A stretch of DNA of 64,000 bases from Colocasia esculenta (GCA_014218235.1 CM024755.1:76740631-76804630), one strand, 5' to 3'. Shown: positions 21,392 to 34,524, counted from the stretch's first letter. The notes: generated by a model not told the origin, from the sequence alone. Translations and numbers: made by a program.

Positions 21392-23572
21392 ACAGAGTTG
21401 GGACCATCAGAAGATTTAACATAGACAGCAAATCCTTTCTCACCCAAATTTGATTTGTTTTAGATTTTTGTTTTGTTACTTTGGTGTTTTCAGCATTTTT
21501 CTGTTTGTTCTTTCTTTTAGGAATGAAAGCACCAAGATCTTTGTTTTTGGTAGGAGGGGAGTTTTTCATTTGAAAATTTGAGTTCATAGAAGGAGGTGGA
21601 ATCCATGGATTGTGTTGGTACATCCAGAAATTTGGATAAGGGTATTGAGGATAATGCCAACAGGGATTTTCATACCATTGGTTCCAAGGATTAATCCAAT
21701 TTTCTTGAGGAGCTGTCTTGGAGGTCCAAGGTTTTTCATGGATCATTTCTTTTCCCTTTTTCTTATTTCTCAGATTTTTATTTGAATTTTTAGTTGAGTT
21801 TATTATGGTTTTTGGTGTTGAACAGGTCGACCTGTCAGGGGACTGTGTCGACCTGACAGTCTTCTTTTGTTTTTGAATTTTTGATTTGTTTTGAGTTTTG
21901 TTTGGGTTTTTGTTTGGGGTTTTGTTTGCTGTCTGTTGGATTTCAGTGTTTTCCAGATTGGGACCTTTAACAAAGTTGATTAATGGTGCTTTTCCCTTTT
22001 TCTCACCAGATTTATCTTTTGTTGATTTCTTTTTGTTGAATCCCAATCCATGAGATGTGGTTGTCTTGTTGGATCCTAGCAATGCCTCTAGGTTATCTTG
22101 GCCTTTTGTGAAGGTTTGGATAACCTCCTCCTTTTCCTTTAGCTGGTTTTTAAGAATTTCAATTTCTTCGATTTTCTGTTGTTTTTTTGTTTTTCAATTT
22201 CCAGCTTTTCATTTAAATTTCTGAAGTCTTGGGAGGCCTTCTGAGAAGCAAGCTTTAATTCATCAATTTGGTTCAGTAAATTTTCTTTTTCTTCAACCAA
22301 TTCTGTTACTTCAGATTCCAGTTCACAGATTCTATTGTTTGAAGATTGGTTATGGTAAAGATTTTCAATTTTCTTTTTGATGTGTTTGTTTTCTTTTCTC
22401 ATTTCAGAGTATCTTTCTACCAATTCAGCATACACATCCTGCCAATCTTCAACACTATAATCTTCAAAGGAAGTATTTACCTTTCCATCTGTGCTGTTGG
22501 CCATGAAGCAAACTTCCTCACTCTCTGAGCTTGAGGACTTCTTCTCTTCTTCTTCCTCACTTGTGTCTTCATCAGACCAAGTGGCTACCATGGCCTTGGG
22601 CTTCTTGTATTTCTGGAATCTTTTGTGCTTTTCCTTTTTGTTCTCAGGACACTCTCCCTTCATGTGTCCTGGCTTGTTGCACCTGTAACAGATAACATTC
22701 TCATCAGGTTTATGATTCTTATTGAAATTGGAAGAGGAAATATTCTTCTTACCTGGGGAAAATTTCTTTTTCCCAGTCATTTTCCCTTTCCTATATTTCA
22801 AGAATTTCCTGAATTGTCTGGTCATGAGGGCAATCTCATCCTCATTTGACTCAGACTCTTCAGAACTTGTTTTATCCTGATTTTTATCTTTGTTGCTTGA
22901 AGAGGCTTTGAGTGCCATAGGCTTGGTCTTAATGATAAGATCTTCATTTCTTCTTAAGTTTATTTCATACGTCATTAAAGATCCAATCAATTCATCCAAA
23001 GACATTTTGGATAAATCTTTTGAATCTTCAATAACAGTGGCCTTGGTATGCCAAATTGAAGAAAGTGAACGCAAAATTTTTCTTACCAAATCTGCATCAG
23101 TATACTCCTTACCCAAAGCCTTGAGTCCATTGACAATCACCATAAATCTGGCAAACATTTCAGAAATAGATTCATTAGATTTCATCATGAAAAGTTCATA
23201 TTCTGAAACTAATATATTTGCCTTGGTCTCCTTGACCTGAGATGTTCCCTCATAGAGTAGTTCGAGTTTATCCCACATCTCTTTGGCAGATTTACACATA
23301 GAGATTCTCGAATACTCCTTGGGATGGACAGCACATTGAATCATATTCATGGCACTGTAATTCAATGTAGCTCTCCTAATTTGCTCCCTCGTCCAGGTTT
23401 CTTCCTCACCCTGGTTTTCATAGGGACCAGCCTCAACTACTTTCCAGATCTCATAGTTCTGGGCCCTTAAGAATACTTGCATTCTGTTCTTCCAATAAGA
23501 ATAGTCCAAACCATTAAAGAATGGTGGCCTATTTATGGAATGGCCCTCAGCTATAAAACCCTTTGAGTCCAT
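21392..23572 (-). pseudogene. gag: C1 gag (two frameshifts)
   Basis: The start chosen is ATG 23572 (MDSKGFIAEGHSINRPP), which matches the C2 gag start; the longer open frame upstream is primer-site and leader sequence. The first part (about 480 codons) contains the Copia gag domain (YWKNRMQVFLRAQNYEIWKV) and one zinc knuckle CYRCNKPGHMKGEC (CX2CX4HX4C), then a lysine/glutamate-rich coiled coil. A frameshift in an A-rich run near 22160-22190 moves the frame; the second part (LLGSNKTTTSHGLGFNKKK) continues through an aromatic, Pro/Asn-rich stretch. A second one-base loss near 21440 precedes WVPKSSLH and a TGA. Gag forms the particle and packages RNA. Confidence 0.85.
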
Positions 23573-23698
23573 GAGACTTAAGTAAATGCAAGGAGAAGTA
23601 GTTGAGCAAGCAGGCAAACAAACAACCAGATAGACAGACAAACAAACACTCAATACTCAGAAACAAAAGCTGCTCAGTTCAAATCAGATCGATATAAA

Positions 23699-23713
23699 CC
23701 CGCTCTGATACCA
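23699..23713 (-). other. C1 primer-binding site (initiator Met tRNA)
   Basis: On the minus strand TGGTATCAGAGCGGG starts two bases after the LTR end. It is the sequence complementary to the 3' end of plant initiator tRNA-Met that most plant Copia elements use. Confidence 0.95.
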
Positions 23714-23715
23714 AT

Positions 23716-25461
23716 TGAAGGATCGAAATAAATGTGTGGAAAAGATCTAGAAGGGGGGGGGTGAATAGATCTTAGCCATTTTTGCGGAAGCTTAAATAAT
23801 TTTAAAACTATTTAGAATCAGAGGCAATAATTTCAGTGAAAAGCTGCTGATCTGATTAGATTGGAGTGAGTTGAAAAACTTAGATGAGAATCAAGTTGAT
23901 TAAGTGAATTAGAAACAAGTCCTATGCAAGCATCTAGCGGATGAACCAGTCAAACCACAGAACACAAATGCACAAGGATTTTTAGGTGGTTCGGAAATCA
24001 CCCATGTGATTCCTACATCCACCCCTCACAACCCGTGAGGATTCACTAACACAACTGGGTAACACACCCACTGGAGCCTGACAACTCCAACACTGAAGAG
24101 CTTACAACTCACACCACTTCTAGAGCAAGACTACTCTAGAACAACTGAGCAAGACTGCTCAACACACACTTGAGTTTGACAACTCAACACTGAGCGCACC
24201 GGCTCACAACAACTGAGCACAAGGCTCACACATAGACTTGCTAGACACCAACTTAAGACAAGATCTCCTAGCAACAGATCTAGTCGAAATTTGAGAACAC
24301 TAATGAGAATTATGCAGAAGCACTTGCATAATCTCAAGAGATATCTCAGAAGAACAAAAGTAAAGTAAAAGGTATTGAATGACTTCGTTCTTCAAGTGTA
24401 CTCCCTTGTAGAAGCTTGAATTGGGAAGAAGCTTGTAAACATGAAGTCCAAGACGATGCTCTGCAATCTGGGAGGTTGGACCTTCCTTGAATTCTTCTCC
24501 AACGATGGCTTCTACCTGATCTACTTCCTTGAGATGCTTCAGAGGCTTCTTTAAAGATCAAACCACAATTCTCACACCTTGAATTGGTGAGAAGAGGTGT
24601 TCAGGAGACTCCAGGAAGCAGAGGAGGGAGACACGAACTCTTATGGCCGCCAGGAATTTTTCAGGAGACTCTAAGAGGTTAGTTGGGTCTCTCTCTTTGA
24701 AGGGAGGCCAAAAGGAGCCTTTTATACCCTTAGGATTCCAAAGATACCCTTTTGGGGTACAAGGGCACGCTTCCCTAGGAAGATTCTGATCGCCCTAGAA
24801 GGACACGTGGCAGCCATCAGCTCTTAGGATGAAAAGTTTCCGTAGTGTGTCGACCTGCCCTGGTGGTTGTGTCGACACACTGTTCCAAAGATAGAAGAAT
24901 CTGTTCTGGGAGAAAGGTCCCGTGTCGACCTGCTCTTGAGTGTGTCGACCTGCTGTCCCAATTCCTCAAACTGGCTGTTCTGGGAACTGGGTCTAGTGTC
25001 GACCTGCCCTGGGAGTGTGTCGACCTGCTGTCCCAATTCCTCAAACTGGCTGTTCTGGGAACTGGGTCTAGTGTCGACCTGCCCTGGGAGTGTGTCGACC
25101 TGGGTACCCTTGATCTCTGGAAAACTGCCACTCGTGTCGACACACTCTTGACATGTGTCGACACACTCTTGACATTTTTGCACAATTTCTCTTTGAGTCT
25201 GTGTTGATGTGTCGACACCATTGATGGGTGTGTCGACACATCTTTTGCATAAAAAGTTTGTACCTGAAAAATAAACACATATATCATTAGTTAAATGATT
25301 TATCATTACCACAAATGATAAATGTGGTTTGAAAAATGCTTTTTGAGCATGACTTTCAGGTATGATGCTTTTGACATGTTCCAATTAAATTGCTTTAAGA
25401 ACACTTCTTGTCATCATCAAAATAGGAGGGAAATGATATGAATTAGACATTCAACCCAACA
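23716..25461 (-). repeat. 5' LTR of C1
   Basis: This 1746-bp LTR is nearly identical to 14155-15901. Differences seen: A/G after the G-run, one A in an A-run, C/A and A/G substitutions. It has the same 75-bp duplication and GTGTCGAC cluster (24847-25250). Confidence 0.95.
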
Positions 25462-25466
25462 GTATT
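25462..25466. repeat. Right target-site duplication of C1 (GTATT)
   Basis: An exact repeat of 14150-14154. The Tat sequence resumes from here. Confidence 0.95.
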
Positions 25467-25699
25467 AGGGAAAGCAGTAAAGGAGGAATTTACAGGAGAA
25501 AAAGCAGAGTCCCGCCCATGGGTATTAGGGAAAGTAGTAAAGGAAGAATTTACAGGAGAAAAAGCAGTGTCCCGCCCATGGGTATTAGGGAAAGCAGAAG
25601 AGGAAGCATCCCCAGAGGGAGAAAACGAAGCAGAATTTAAAACGAAATTCCCTTGTGGAGGGAATGGATTAGGGAAAGCAGTAAAAATCCCCTTTGTGG
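25467..25699 (-). pseudogene. pol: Tat pol, island between C1 and C2 (20-residue repeats)
   Basis: This 233-bp island of Tat coding DNA finishes the interrupted 60-bp repeat unit (to 25510), then has full units at 25511-25570 and a diverging one from 25571. The minus-strand frame is open and continuous with the RT ORF beyond C1. Upstream residues include FPNPFPPQGNFVLNSASFSP. The role of such a low-complexity N-terminal region is unknown; it is not an RT motif. Confidence 0.85.
25695..25699. repeat. Left target-site duplication of C2 (TGTGG)
   Basis: TGTGG just before the C2 LTR start TGTTGGGTTG is repeated at 38573-38577 right after the other LTR end CGATCCTTCA. Confidence 0.95.
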
Positions 25700-27346
25700 T
25701 GTTGGGTTGAGTGTGAATATAATTCATTTCTCCTCACATTTTGATGATGACAAGTTGTGATTTTAATGCATAACAATTGGAACATGTGAAATGCATCACA
25801 CCTGAAATAACAATATTCAAAAAGCATGTTTTCAAGCACATTTATCATTTATATTCATGATAATATAATTAACTAATGATTTATGTGTTTATTTCTCAGG
25901 GACAAACATTTATTGCAAGGTTGGTGTCGACACACCTCACACTGGTGTCGACACAATGTTCCAAGCCCTAAGGCAAAAGATGAAGAAATGGTCATCTAGT
26001 GTCGACACTAGACCAGGGCAGGTCAACACTAGAGACAGATCCCAGAGAAATATGTTAACAGGCTACTATCTCAGGTCGACACTAAACCAGATGGTGTCGA
26101 CACTAGAGAGCCTTCCCAGAAGGCCTGTTTTTCAGATGGCTACAGTAGGTCGACACGAGATGATATCAGGCCGACACTAGATGCCTCTCCTAGGGAATTG
26201 ATTTGCCAGTCTGGGACAGTGTGTCAACACACCCTATGGGCAGGTCGACACACTCCGGAATCTCTGTGACTTAAATTTTGTCCTAGACACGTGGCACCCT
26301 AGGGAATTGTTGGATTAGCCTTGGATCGTGTGCCCACGACCCCCAAGGGTACACTTGGACTATTAGGGGTATAAATACCCTCCTATTGGCTATCCAACAT
26401 GCAAGAACCCTTTGAGAGCCTCCCAGAAATCCCGTTGGCGGCTAGAAGAGTTCTCCTCCCTGTTCTTGTCTTCCTGGTGCTTCCTCAAGCCAAATTCTCA
26501 TTTGTTCAAGCATGAGAAGTGGAAATTGATCGTTGAAGAAGTAATTGGATCACCTCAAAGAAGCAGATCAAGTAGAAGCCGACTCTTGTGAAGAATTCAA
26601 GGAAGATCTTGAAGTTCATATTGCAGAGCATCGCCCAGGAACTTCCAGAGATCAAAGCTCTTCACAATTCGACCTTCTATAAGGGAGTACATCTGAAAAG
26701 AAAAGCTCATCAATACAATTCTCATTTTTCTTTTCTCTTCTGAGTGATTCTGAGATTGTGCATGGGTTGTTGTATGAGTCTCATGAATTAACTCTTGTTG
26801 GACTAGATCTGTTGCTAGAGGATCTGAGTCTTGTGTTTTTCTAGCAAGTTGTTTGTGAGCCGTCGAGCTCAGTGGTTTTGAGTCGTCGTACTCAAGTTGT
26901 AGTTGAGCAGTCTTGCTCAGGGTTCTAGAGTAGTCTTACTCTAGAGTTTGTGTGAGTTGTAAACTCAGGTGGTTGGAGGTTTCAGGCTCCAGTGGGTGTG
27001 TTGCACCCAGGTTGATTATTGGATCCTCACTGTGTGAGGGGTGGATGTAGGAATCACATGGTGTGATTTCCGAACCACCTAAAAATCTCTGTGCATTGAT
27101 CTGATTGCGGTTTGAATTTATCCTTCGTTAGATGCATGCATAGGATCGTTTGAATTCATCTAATCAATTTGTTCTCACACTCCGTTTGCACAACTCACTC
27201 AATTTATCTTCAGATCTGTGAAATCTGTTTTTCAATTTGCCTCTGATTCAAGAGTTTTTAAAAATTGGTTAAGCTTCCGCATTAGTAGGCCTAGATCTAT
27301 TCAACCCCCCTTCTAGATGTTGTCCTCACCATTTCGCGATCCTTCA
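25700..27346 (+). repeat. 5' LTR of C2
   Basis: A 1647-bp LTR beginning TGTTGGGTTG and ending CGATCCTTCA. It includes GTGTCGACAC-type motifs at 25924-26250. The word TATAAATACC (about 26370) is a good TATA box on the sense strand, about 670 bp into the LTR. Confidence 0.95.
26368..26380 (+). promoter_or_regulatory. Probable C2 LTR TATA box
   Basis: GGGGTATAAATACCC matches a plant TATA box well and is on the sense strand of the LTR. The same sequence is in the 3' LTR near 37590. The transcription start would be about 30 bp downstream. Confidence 0.65.
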
Positions 27347-27348
27347 AT

Positions 27349-27363
27349 TGGTATCAGAGCGGG
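27349..27363 (+). other. C2 primer-binding site (initiator Met tRNA)
   Basis: TGGTATCAGAGCGGG begins two bases after the LTR end, identical to the C1 site. Confidence 0.95.
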
Positions 27364-27474
27364 TTTAAACTTGATCTGATTTGATCTGAGTAATTTCTGA
27401 GTGTTCTGTGTGATTTGTTTGCTTGCTTGTTTGCTTGCTGAGTGTTTCCTTCTTTGCACCATCCTTTTAATTCA

Positions 27475-29650
27475 ATGGATTCCAGAGGGTTCATAGCTGA
27501 GGGTCATTCCATTAATAGGCCACCATTGTTTAATGGAACGGACTATTCTTATTGGAAAAATAGAATGCAAGTTTTTCTTAGAGCCCAAAATTATGAAATC
27601 TAGAAAGTAGTGGAGGTAGGCCCCTATGAGAACCAGGGAGAGGAAGAAACCTGGACTAGGGAACAGATAAGAAGAGCTACATTGAATTACAGTGCCATGA
27701 ATATGATTCAATGTGTTGTTCACCCCAAGGAGTACTCGAGAATCTCAATATGCAAATCTGCCAAAGAGATGTGGGATAAACTTGAGTTACTCTATGAGGG
27801 AACATCTCAGGTTAAGGAAACTAAGGCTAACATTCTTGTCTCTGAATATGAATTATTCATGATGAAATCTAATGAGACAATTTCTGAAATGTTTGCCAGG
27901 TTTATGATCATAGTCAATGGACTGAAGGCCTTAGGTAAGGACTATACGGATGCTGACTTGGTAAGAAAAATTCTACGTTCTCTCTCTTCAATTTGGCACA
28001 CAAAAGCCACTGTCATTGAAGATTCTAAAGATCTGTCCAAAATTTCTTTGGATGAGTTGATAGGATCTTTAATGACATATGAAATCAATTAAAGAGAAAT
28101 GAATATATAATCAAAACCAAGCCAGTAGCTCTAAAGGCCTCATCTAGTAACAAAGACAAGAGTCAGGATAAAACCAGTTCTGATGAGTCTGAGTCAAATG
28201 AGGATGAGATTGCCCTCATGACCAGGCAATTCAGAAAATTCTTGAAATATAGAAAAGGAAAACTTTCTGGCAAAAAGAAATATTCATCAGGTAAAAGAAA
28301 CACTTCCTTTTCTAATGCTAATTCTAACAAGAATCAAAAATCTGACGAAATTGTCATCTGCTACAGGTGCAACAAGCCAGGACATATGAAGGGAGAATGT
28401 CCTGAAAACAAGAAGGAAAAGCACAAGAAGTTTCACAAGTTCAAGAAGTCAAAGGCCATGGTAGCCACTTGGTCTGATGAAGACTCAAGTGAGAAGGAAG
28501 AAGACGAAAAATCCTCAAGTTCTGAAAGTGAGGAAATCTACTTCATGGCGAATAGTTCTGATGGAAAGGTAAGTACATCCTTCGAAGACTATTCAGTTGA
28601 GGATTGGCAAGATGCTTATGCAGAACTTGTTGAAAAATACATTGAAATGAGGAAAGAAAATAAACACCTCAAAAAGAAAATTGAAAATATTTACCATAAC
28701 CAATCCTCAAACAAAAGAACTTGTGAACTAGAAAATGAAGTAACATAATTGAATGAAGAAAAAGAAAATCTTCTGAACTTGATTGATGAACTTAAGCTAG
28801 CCTCTCAAAAGGCCACCCATGAATTCAAAGAACTGTCTGGAAAGTTGGAAATGGAAAACCATGATAAACAACAAAAGGTTGAAGAAATCAAAACCTTACA
28901 AAACCAGCTAAAAGAAAAGGATGAAGTTATTGAAACATTCACAAATGGTAAAGACAATCTGGAGGCCTTGCTGGGAGCAAAAATGAAATCAATTTCTCAT
29001 GGACTAGGATTTAATAAACAAAAACTTAAGAAAGACAAATCTGGTGAGAAGAAGGATAAAGCACCATTAATTAAATTTGTCAAAGGCCCTAGTCTTGAGA
29101 ACACAGAAATCAAACAAACATCAAGCAAAACACCAAAAATTCCAAAAACTCGGAATCAAAACAAGGCAACCAGGTCGACACAGTCACCTGACAGGTCGAC
29201 CTGCTCAACATCAACAAAGACAAACCACAAAATGAAAAATTCAAATAAAAATTTGAAAAATAAGAAAAAGTCAAAGGAAGTCATTCATGAAAAACCTTGG
29301 ACTTCCAAGACAAAATATCAAGCTGATTGGAATCAATGGCATTACAACCCATGTTGGTATCATCCCCAATTCTTCTATCCAAATTTTCTGATGTACCAAT
29401 AAAATCCTTGGATTCCACCTCCTCATCTAAACTCTCATGTTCAAATGAAAACTTCCCCTCCTACCAAAAACAAAAACACTGGTGTTTTCATTCCTAAGGG
29501 AAAGAAGAAAGTAAAAAAGACAGAGAACACCATTGTAATAAAATAAAAATAAAAAACAAATCAAATTTGGGTGAGAAAAGATTTGATAACAATGTCCAAA
29601 CATTCTGATGGTCCCAACACTGTTTGGGTACCAAAATCTTCTCTCCATTG
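27475..29650 (+). pseudogene. gag: C2 gag (several stops and a frameshift)
   Basis: It starts at ATG 27475 (MDSRGFIAEGHSINRPPLFN). Compared with C1, a tryptophan codon has become TAG at 27601-27603; a one-base loss near 28090 shifts the frame; TAA replaces a glutamate codon at 28746-28748; TAAs follow at 29400-29402 and near 29542-29550. The zinc knuckle CYRCNKPGHMKGEC is conserved, followed by an acidic Ser-rich stretch and a coiled coil. The gag frame ends WVPKSSLH then TGA, and this TGA is in the same frame as pol. The multiple lesions mean no full Gag can be made. Confidence 0.85.
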
Positions 29651-29651
29651 A

Positions 29652-32600
29652 TTGATTTTGCAGGAAGGTCGTGCACCCAATTCAAATGTGTGGTTCCTTG
29701 ACAGTGGGTGTTCACGACACATGACTGGAGATAGAGCCAAATTTTCATTCCTGATTGAGAAGGAGGGAGGTTCAGTAACATTTGGAGGTAAAAATAAAGG
29801 AAAGATCATTGGATCTAGAAAGGTTGGTCAAACTTTCTCAAACTTTGTTGATAATGTTTTATTAGTTGATGGTCTAGATTACAATCTGCTAAGTATTAGC
29901 CAACTATGTGACAAAGGTCACAAAGTTGTGTTTGAATCCAATTTCTGTAAGATCATTGATTCATCAACTGATAAAATAAATTTTTTTGGAAAAAGGGAAA
30001 ACAATGTTTACATTATCGACCTTAATAAAAACTTTTCTAAAAATCTTTGCTTTGTTGCTAATAAAGATGAAATTGCATGGACTTGGCACAAAAGACTTGG
30101 CCATGCAAGTTTCAGAACAATGAATAAATTGTTAAGGTTGCATTTGGTTAAGGGTCTTCCTGAATCATTTTCTAACATTGAAAATCAAGTTTGTGGGATC
30201 TGTGCCCAAGTAAAACAAACCAGGAAATCTTTTAAAACCTTCAATGAGGTACTCACGTCTAGACCACTAGAATTACTTCACATGGACCTTTTTGGGCCAA
30301 CAAGAATTCTAAGTCTAAGTGGCAAGAGATATGGGTTTGTAATCATTGATGATTTTACCAGATTTACATGGGTTATCTTCTTGTCCCACAAAAGTGATAC
30401 TTGTCTTGAGTTCAGGAAATTCTGTACCAATGCCTTAACAAACTTTTCATATAAAATCAAAAATATTTTGACTGATCATGGGGGTGAATTTGAAAACCAA
30501 TCCTTTTCTGATTTATGTGCTGAACTTCAAATATTTCACAAGTTTTCTTCACCAAGAACTCCAGAACAAAATGGAGTTGTGGAAAGAAAAAATAGAACTC
30601 TTGTGGAAATAGCTAGATCCATGCTCTTAGAAAGCAATTTGCCCAAATCCTTCTGGGCTGAAGCTGTAAACACAGCAAATCACATTCTAAATAGAGCTTT
30701 GATCATACCAAAAATCAGAAAGACCCCTATGAATTATTGAAAAACAAAAGGCCAACTATTTCTTATTTCAAAACTTTTGGGTGCAAATGTTATGTACACA
30801 ACAATAATAAAGAAAAACTTGACAAGTTTGATGCTAAGAGTCAGGAAGCCATCTTCCTTGGCTATTCAGAAGTGTCAAGAGCTTTCAGAGTGTACATTCT
30901 CAAAAACAAAACTGTTGAAGAATCTCCACATATTATCTTTGATGAAAATTCCTTTTCAACTAATAATTCTAAATCTTGCAGGGAAAGACAAGACAGTGAA
31001 GAGGATGATTTCATTGTGGACTCTTCACCAACTGTTGAGGAGCTTGAAGACATTGGTGAGAACTTGAACATCAATTCACCATCTTCAAGTGGATCAGGTA
31101 ACATTGCTCCAGATTTAAGTACCCCTCAACAAGTAATTTCTGAACATCGAATTTTGAGAGATCACCCGTTAGATAATGTAGTTGGCAATTTGCATGATAG
31201 AGTTAGGACTAGATCATCATTCCTGCATGCTATTGAAGAAGACACACTAGCTCTAATTTCTCAAATTGAACCAAAGTCAATTGATGAAGCTTTATCAAGT
31301 TCTGATTGGATTAATGCCATACATGATGAACTTCATCAATTTGAAAGAAATCAAGTATCGAAATTAGTACCTAGACCTAGTGACCAAACAGTCATTGGCA
31401 CTAGATGGGTTTTCAGAAATAAGTTGAATGAGAATGGTCAAGTCATAAGAAATAAAGCTAGGCTAGTTGCAAAGGGGTACAATCAAGAGTTTGGAATTGA
31501 CTTTGAAGAATCATATGCCCATGTAGCTAGACTAGAAGCAGTTAGGATTTTCCTTGCTTTTGCATCCTCCATGAAATTTAGAGTTTATCAAATGGATGTC
31601 AAAAGTGCATTCTTGAATGGATATATCAAGAAAAATGTTTTTGTTGAACAACCTCCTGGATTTGAAAATGAAAAACATCCTAACCATGTTTTCAAGCTTC
31701 ATAAGGCTCTCTATGGTCTTAAACAAGCTCCAAGAGCTTGGTATGACCGTTTGAGTTCTTTTTTGCTTGAAAAAGGATATTCTAGAGGAAATGTTGATCA
31801 AACATTGTTCACAAAAATAATTAGTAATCAAATAATTGCAGTCCAAATTTATGTTGATGACATAATATTTGGATCAACCAATAAAGGCATGTGTAATGAA
31901 TTTTCAAATCAAATGAAAAACGAATTTGAAATGAGTTTAATGGGAGATCTAAAGTTTTTTTTTGGATTGCAGGTTAACCAAACACATGAGGGAATCTTCA
32001 TCAGTCAAACCAAGTATGTCAAGGAACTTTTGAAAAGGTTTGACTTTCAGAACCTCAAGCATTCAAACACACCAATTGCTATTAATGCTAAGCTAGAAGA
32101 AGACTCTCTTGGTAAGTCAGTAGACCCAAAGACCTACAGAGGTATGATTGGTTCTATACTTTATCTTACAACTTCTAGACCTGATATTCAGTTTAGTGTG
32201 TGTTTGTGTGCTAGATTTCAATCAAATCCTAAAGAAAGTCACATGTTAGCTGTTAAAAGAATTTTCAAATATCTTGTTGGAACATGTGATTTAGGAATTT
32301 GGTATCCTGCTAATTGCAAGTTAGATTTGATTGCCTATTGTGATGCTGACTATGCTGGATGTAAATTAGATAGAAAAAGCACAAGTGGCTTGTGTTTATA
32401 CTTAGGTGGGTGCCTAATTTCTTGGGCTTCTAAAAAGCAACATTCAGTTGCTCTGTCAACTGCAGAGGCTGAGTATGTTGCAGTAGGTAGATGTGGAACT
32501 CAAATTCTTTGGGTGAAACATCAACTTCTTGATTATAACCAAGACTTAGGTTGTGTTACCATTCTATGTGATAACACAAGTGCAATAAATATGTCTAAGA

Positions 32601-32800
32601 ACCCCATTCAGCATTTCAGAACCAAGCATATTGAAATTAGGCATCATTTCTTGAGAGATGAGGTAGCAAAGAAATCTTTTGAACTCCACTTCATAGAAAC
32701 TGAAAAACAAATTGCTGACATCTTCACCAAACCCCTTCCTGACAGTAGATTCTCATCTTTAAGGAGAGAACTTGGTCTTTGTAAATGTCCATTTTCTTGA
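29652..32800 (+). pseudogene. pol: C2 pol (one frameshift)
   Basis: It has protease WFLDSGCSRHMTGD, zinc module WHKRLGHASF, integrase LHMDLFGPTR / ILTDHGGEFEN / PEQNGVVERKNRTL, RT MDVKSAFLNGYI and YVDDIIFGSTN, and RNase H AYCDADYAGCKLDRKSTSG, ending LRRELGLCKCPFS at a TGA. A single-base loss in a C-run near 30726 breaks the frame between integrase and RT (ORFs 29652-30740 and 30737-32800). Residues otherwise align with C1 pol throughout. Conserved zinc-module positions have small changes (CAQVKQTRKSF against CAKGKQTRKSF in C1). Confidence 0.9.
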
Positions 32801-34400
32801 TCTCTCTCTTTGGGATTGGGTTGAGTGTTAGGCATCTTCTGAGGGGGAGGTCTTTGCATCATCATATTCATTTGCTTCCTTGATTCATACTGATCATATC
32901 TCTCTCCATTTCACTTCTATTTCTTTTTGACAATGAACTCTTCTACTCACATTGTGTTGAACTTCTTGGTATATCAAATGGTGATTTGAAGAAGGACAAG
33001 TTCTGCTTGTCTGGACACTTTCACTATGCGAGAGTATATGTCTCCGCCAAGTACCAAGAAATGAATATGCAATTGTTGAGGGGGAGCTTTTGTTGTTCAA
33101 AGAGAATTATTTCTGATTTCAAAAACTTGCATATCTTTATTCTGATGAAAAGTGGTTGAAATCTCATCTCAGTGGGAGCTAGAGAATTCACAAGTCATGT
33201 CTTTTGAAAAATTCAAAACTTTTCTTGCATTACATCAATTTCCTTGCATGATGTCCTCATTCAGGTGTCTAGAGTCTCAAAATGATCCTTTGAGTGATCT
33301 ACTATATTCATTTGTCAACTCTCACATATATTTTCAAAACTATAGAAATTCAGATTTCTTTCAAAGACTGAAGGATAATGTGTGCCTTGAATTTAAACAT
33401 GTTTTTGTTTGCAACTGATGTTGGATATAGATGATGTCTTTTTTGTCAAAAACTCCCCAAAATTTGTCAATTCAACAGAGCAATGGCACATGTGCTGAGA
33501 AACTGCACACCTTCACAATGAATGAAGTACCATGTATGTCATGAGGCACTAATGCTATCTCTATTCAAAGGGGTTCAAAATCAAAAATAAATGCAAAGAA
33601 AAATAAATATGCCCCATTTTTTGATGATGACTGAGTAACTGGAAATATTTGCGTCTAAAAAACGTATATTTTTATGTCAAAAGGTCATCATTTACCCTTT
33701 TGAGACTTGATAATGGATAAATCTTTAGTATCCAAGGACTATAGTGTGTTAAAAGCATTAGTTCTTGAGTGAACAAGATGTATCTCATTTGATAGTTTGT
33801 TTCGAAAAACAAAATGTGTATATCATTGGAGAATTGTTTTAAAAGAATCATTCTTATCCATCATCAAGTTGTTCTTAAAAAGTTGTTTACTTTCAACACA
33901 CTTGATTTCAGTCTAAAAGATTTTTTTTATTTCTTTGGACTTGAAGAATATGGTAGTGTGTAGTTGATTGTTAAATGTATTATATCCCTCAAATCATCAT
34001 TTTAATGACTCAAGTCACTGAATGCTCATATCCTGTTGGATATTGTGTAAAACTTGAATTGTGTTGAATTTTTTGCAAAATATAACAAATGAATTTTTTA
34101 GCCTCTTAAAAATCCTTGAAATGATTATTCCACCCATTGCTTATCATTATAAAGATATCCCAAAAGTCACAAGTTTTTTCCATACTCAAATCTAAATTTT
34201 TCATCAGGCCAGGTCGACACTACCTACATCTCGTGTCGACACACTTCAGCTCAGATCGACACTAACCTCTTCTAGTGTCGACACTGACCCCCTGCCATAG
34301 TCATTTTCGCCGTGGGCTCCGGTTAAGGATTTGGTGTTCCTGCGGGGTAGCTTACCCTAAAACCCCTTTTCTTCTCTAGGTCGACCCGACGGCCATCCTC
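32801..34400 (+). other. C2 spacer between pol and env-like ORF
   Basis: A non-coding stretch homologous to 16564-18214 of C1 (for example GGTATATCAAATGGTGATTTG). It holds GAGGGGGAGG (32840) and GAGGGGGAGC (33078), similar to the polypurine tract, and GTCGACAC-type words at 34213-34290. No gene is seen. Confidence 0.6.
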
Positions 34401-34524
34401 TTCTTTGAATCCGGCAGGCTTTGAATCCATCTTCTTCCATCTCTTCCCTCCTCCAATCCATCCATGTCATTCTTCTCTCATTCCTCACTCTCCATCCTCT
34501 CCTATTCCATTCCATCTTGTTTCC

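Larger units (their letters stand above)
14155..25461 (-). mobile_element. C1: Copia LTR retrotransposon, SIRE/Maximus-like, young insertion
   Basis: An 11.3-kb element on the minus strand: 5' LTR 25461-23716, Met-tRNA primer site 23713-23699, gag, intact pol, remnant env-like ORF, polypurine tract 15914-15902, 3' LTR 15901-14155, with exact GTATT duplications. The order protease-integrase-RT-RNase H marks Copia. The long body and an env-like ORF after pol point to the SIRE/Maximus lineage. By eye the two LTRs differ by three substitutions and one 1-bp indel, which makes this the most recent insertion of the complete elements. Gag has two frameshifts and the env-like ORF is mostly deleted, so the copy probably depends on others despite its open pol. 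Confidence 0.93.
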
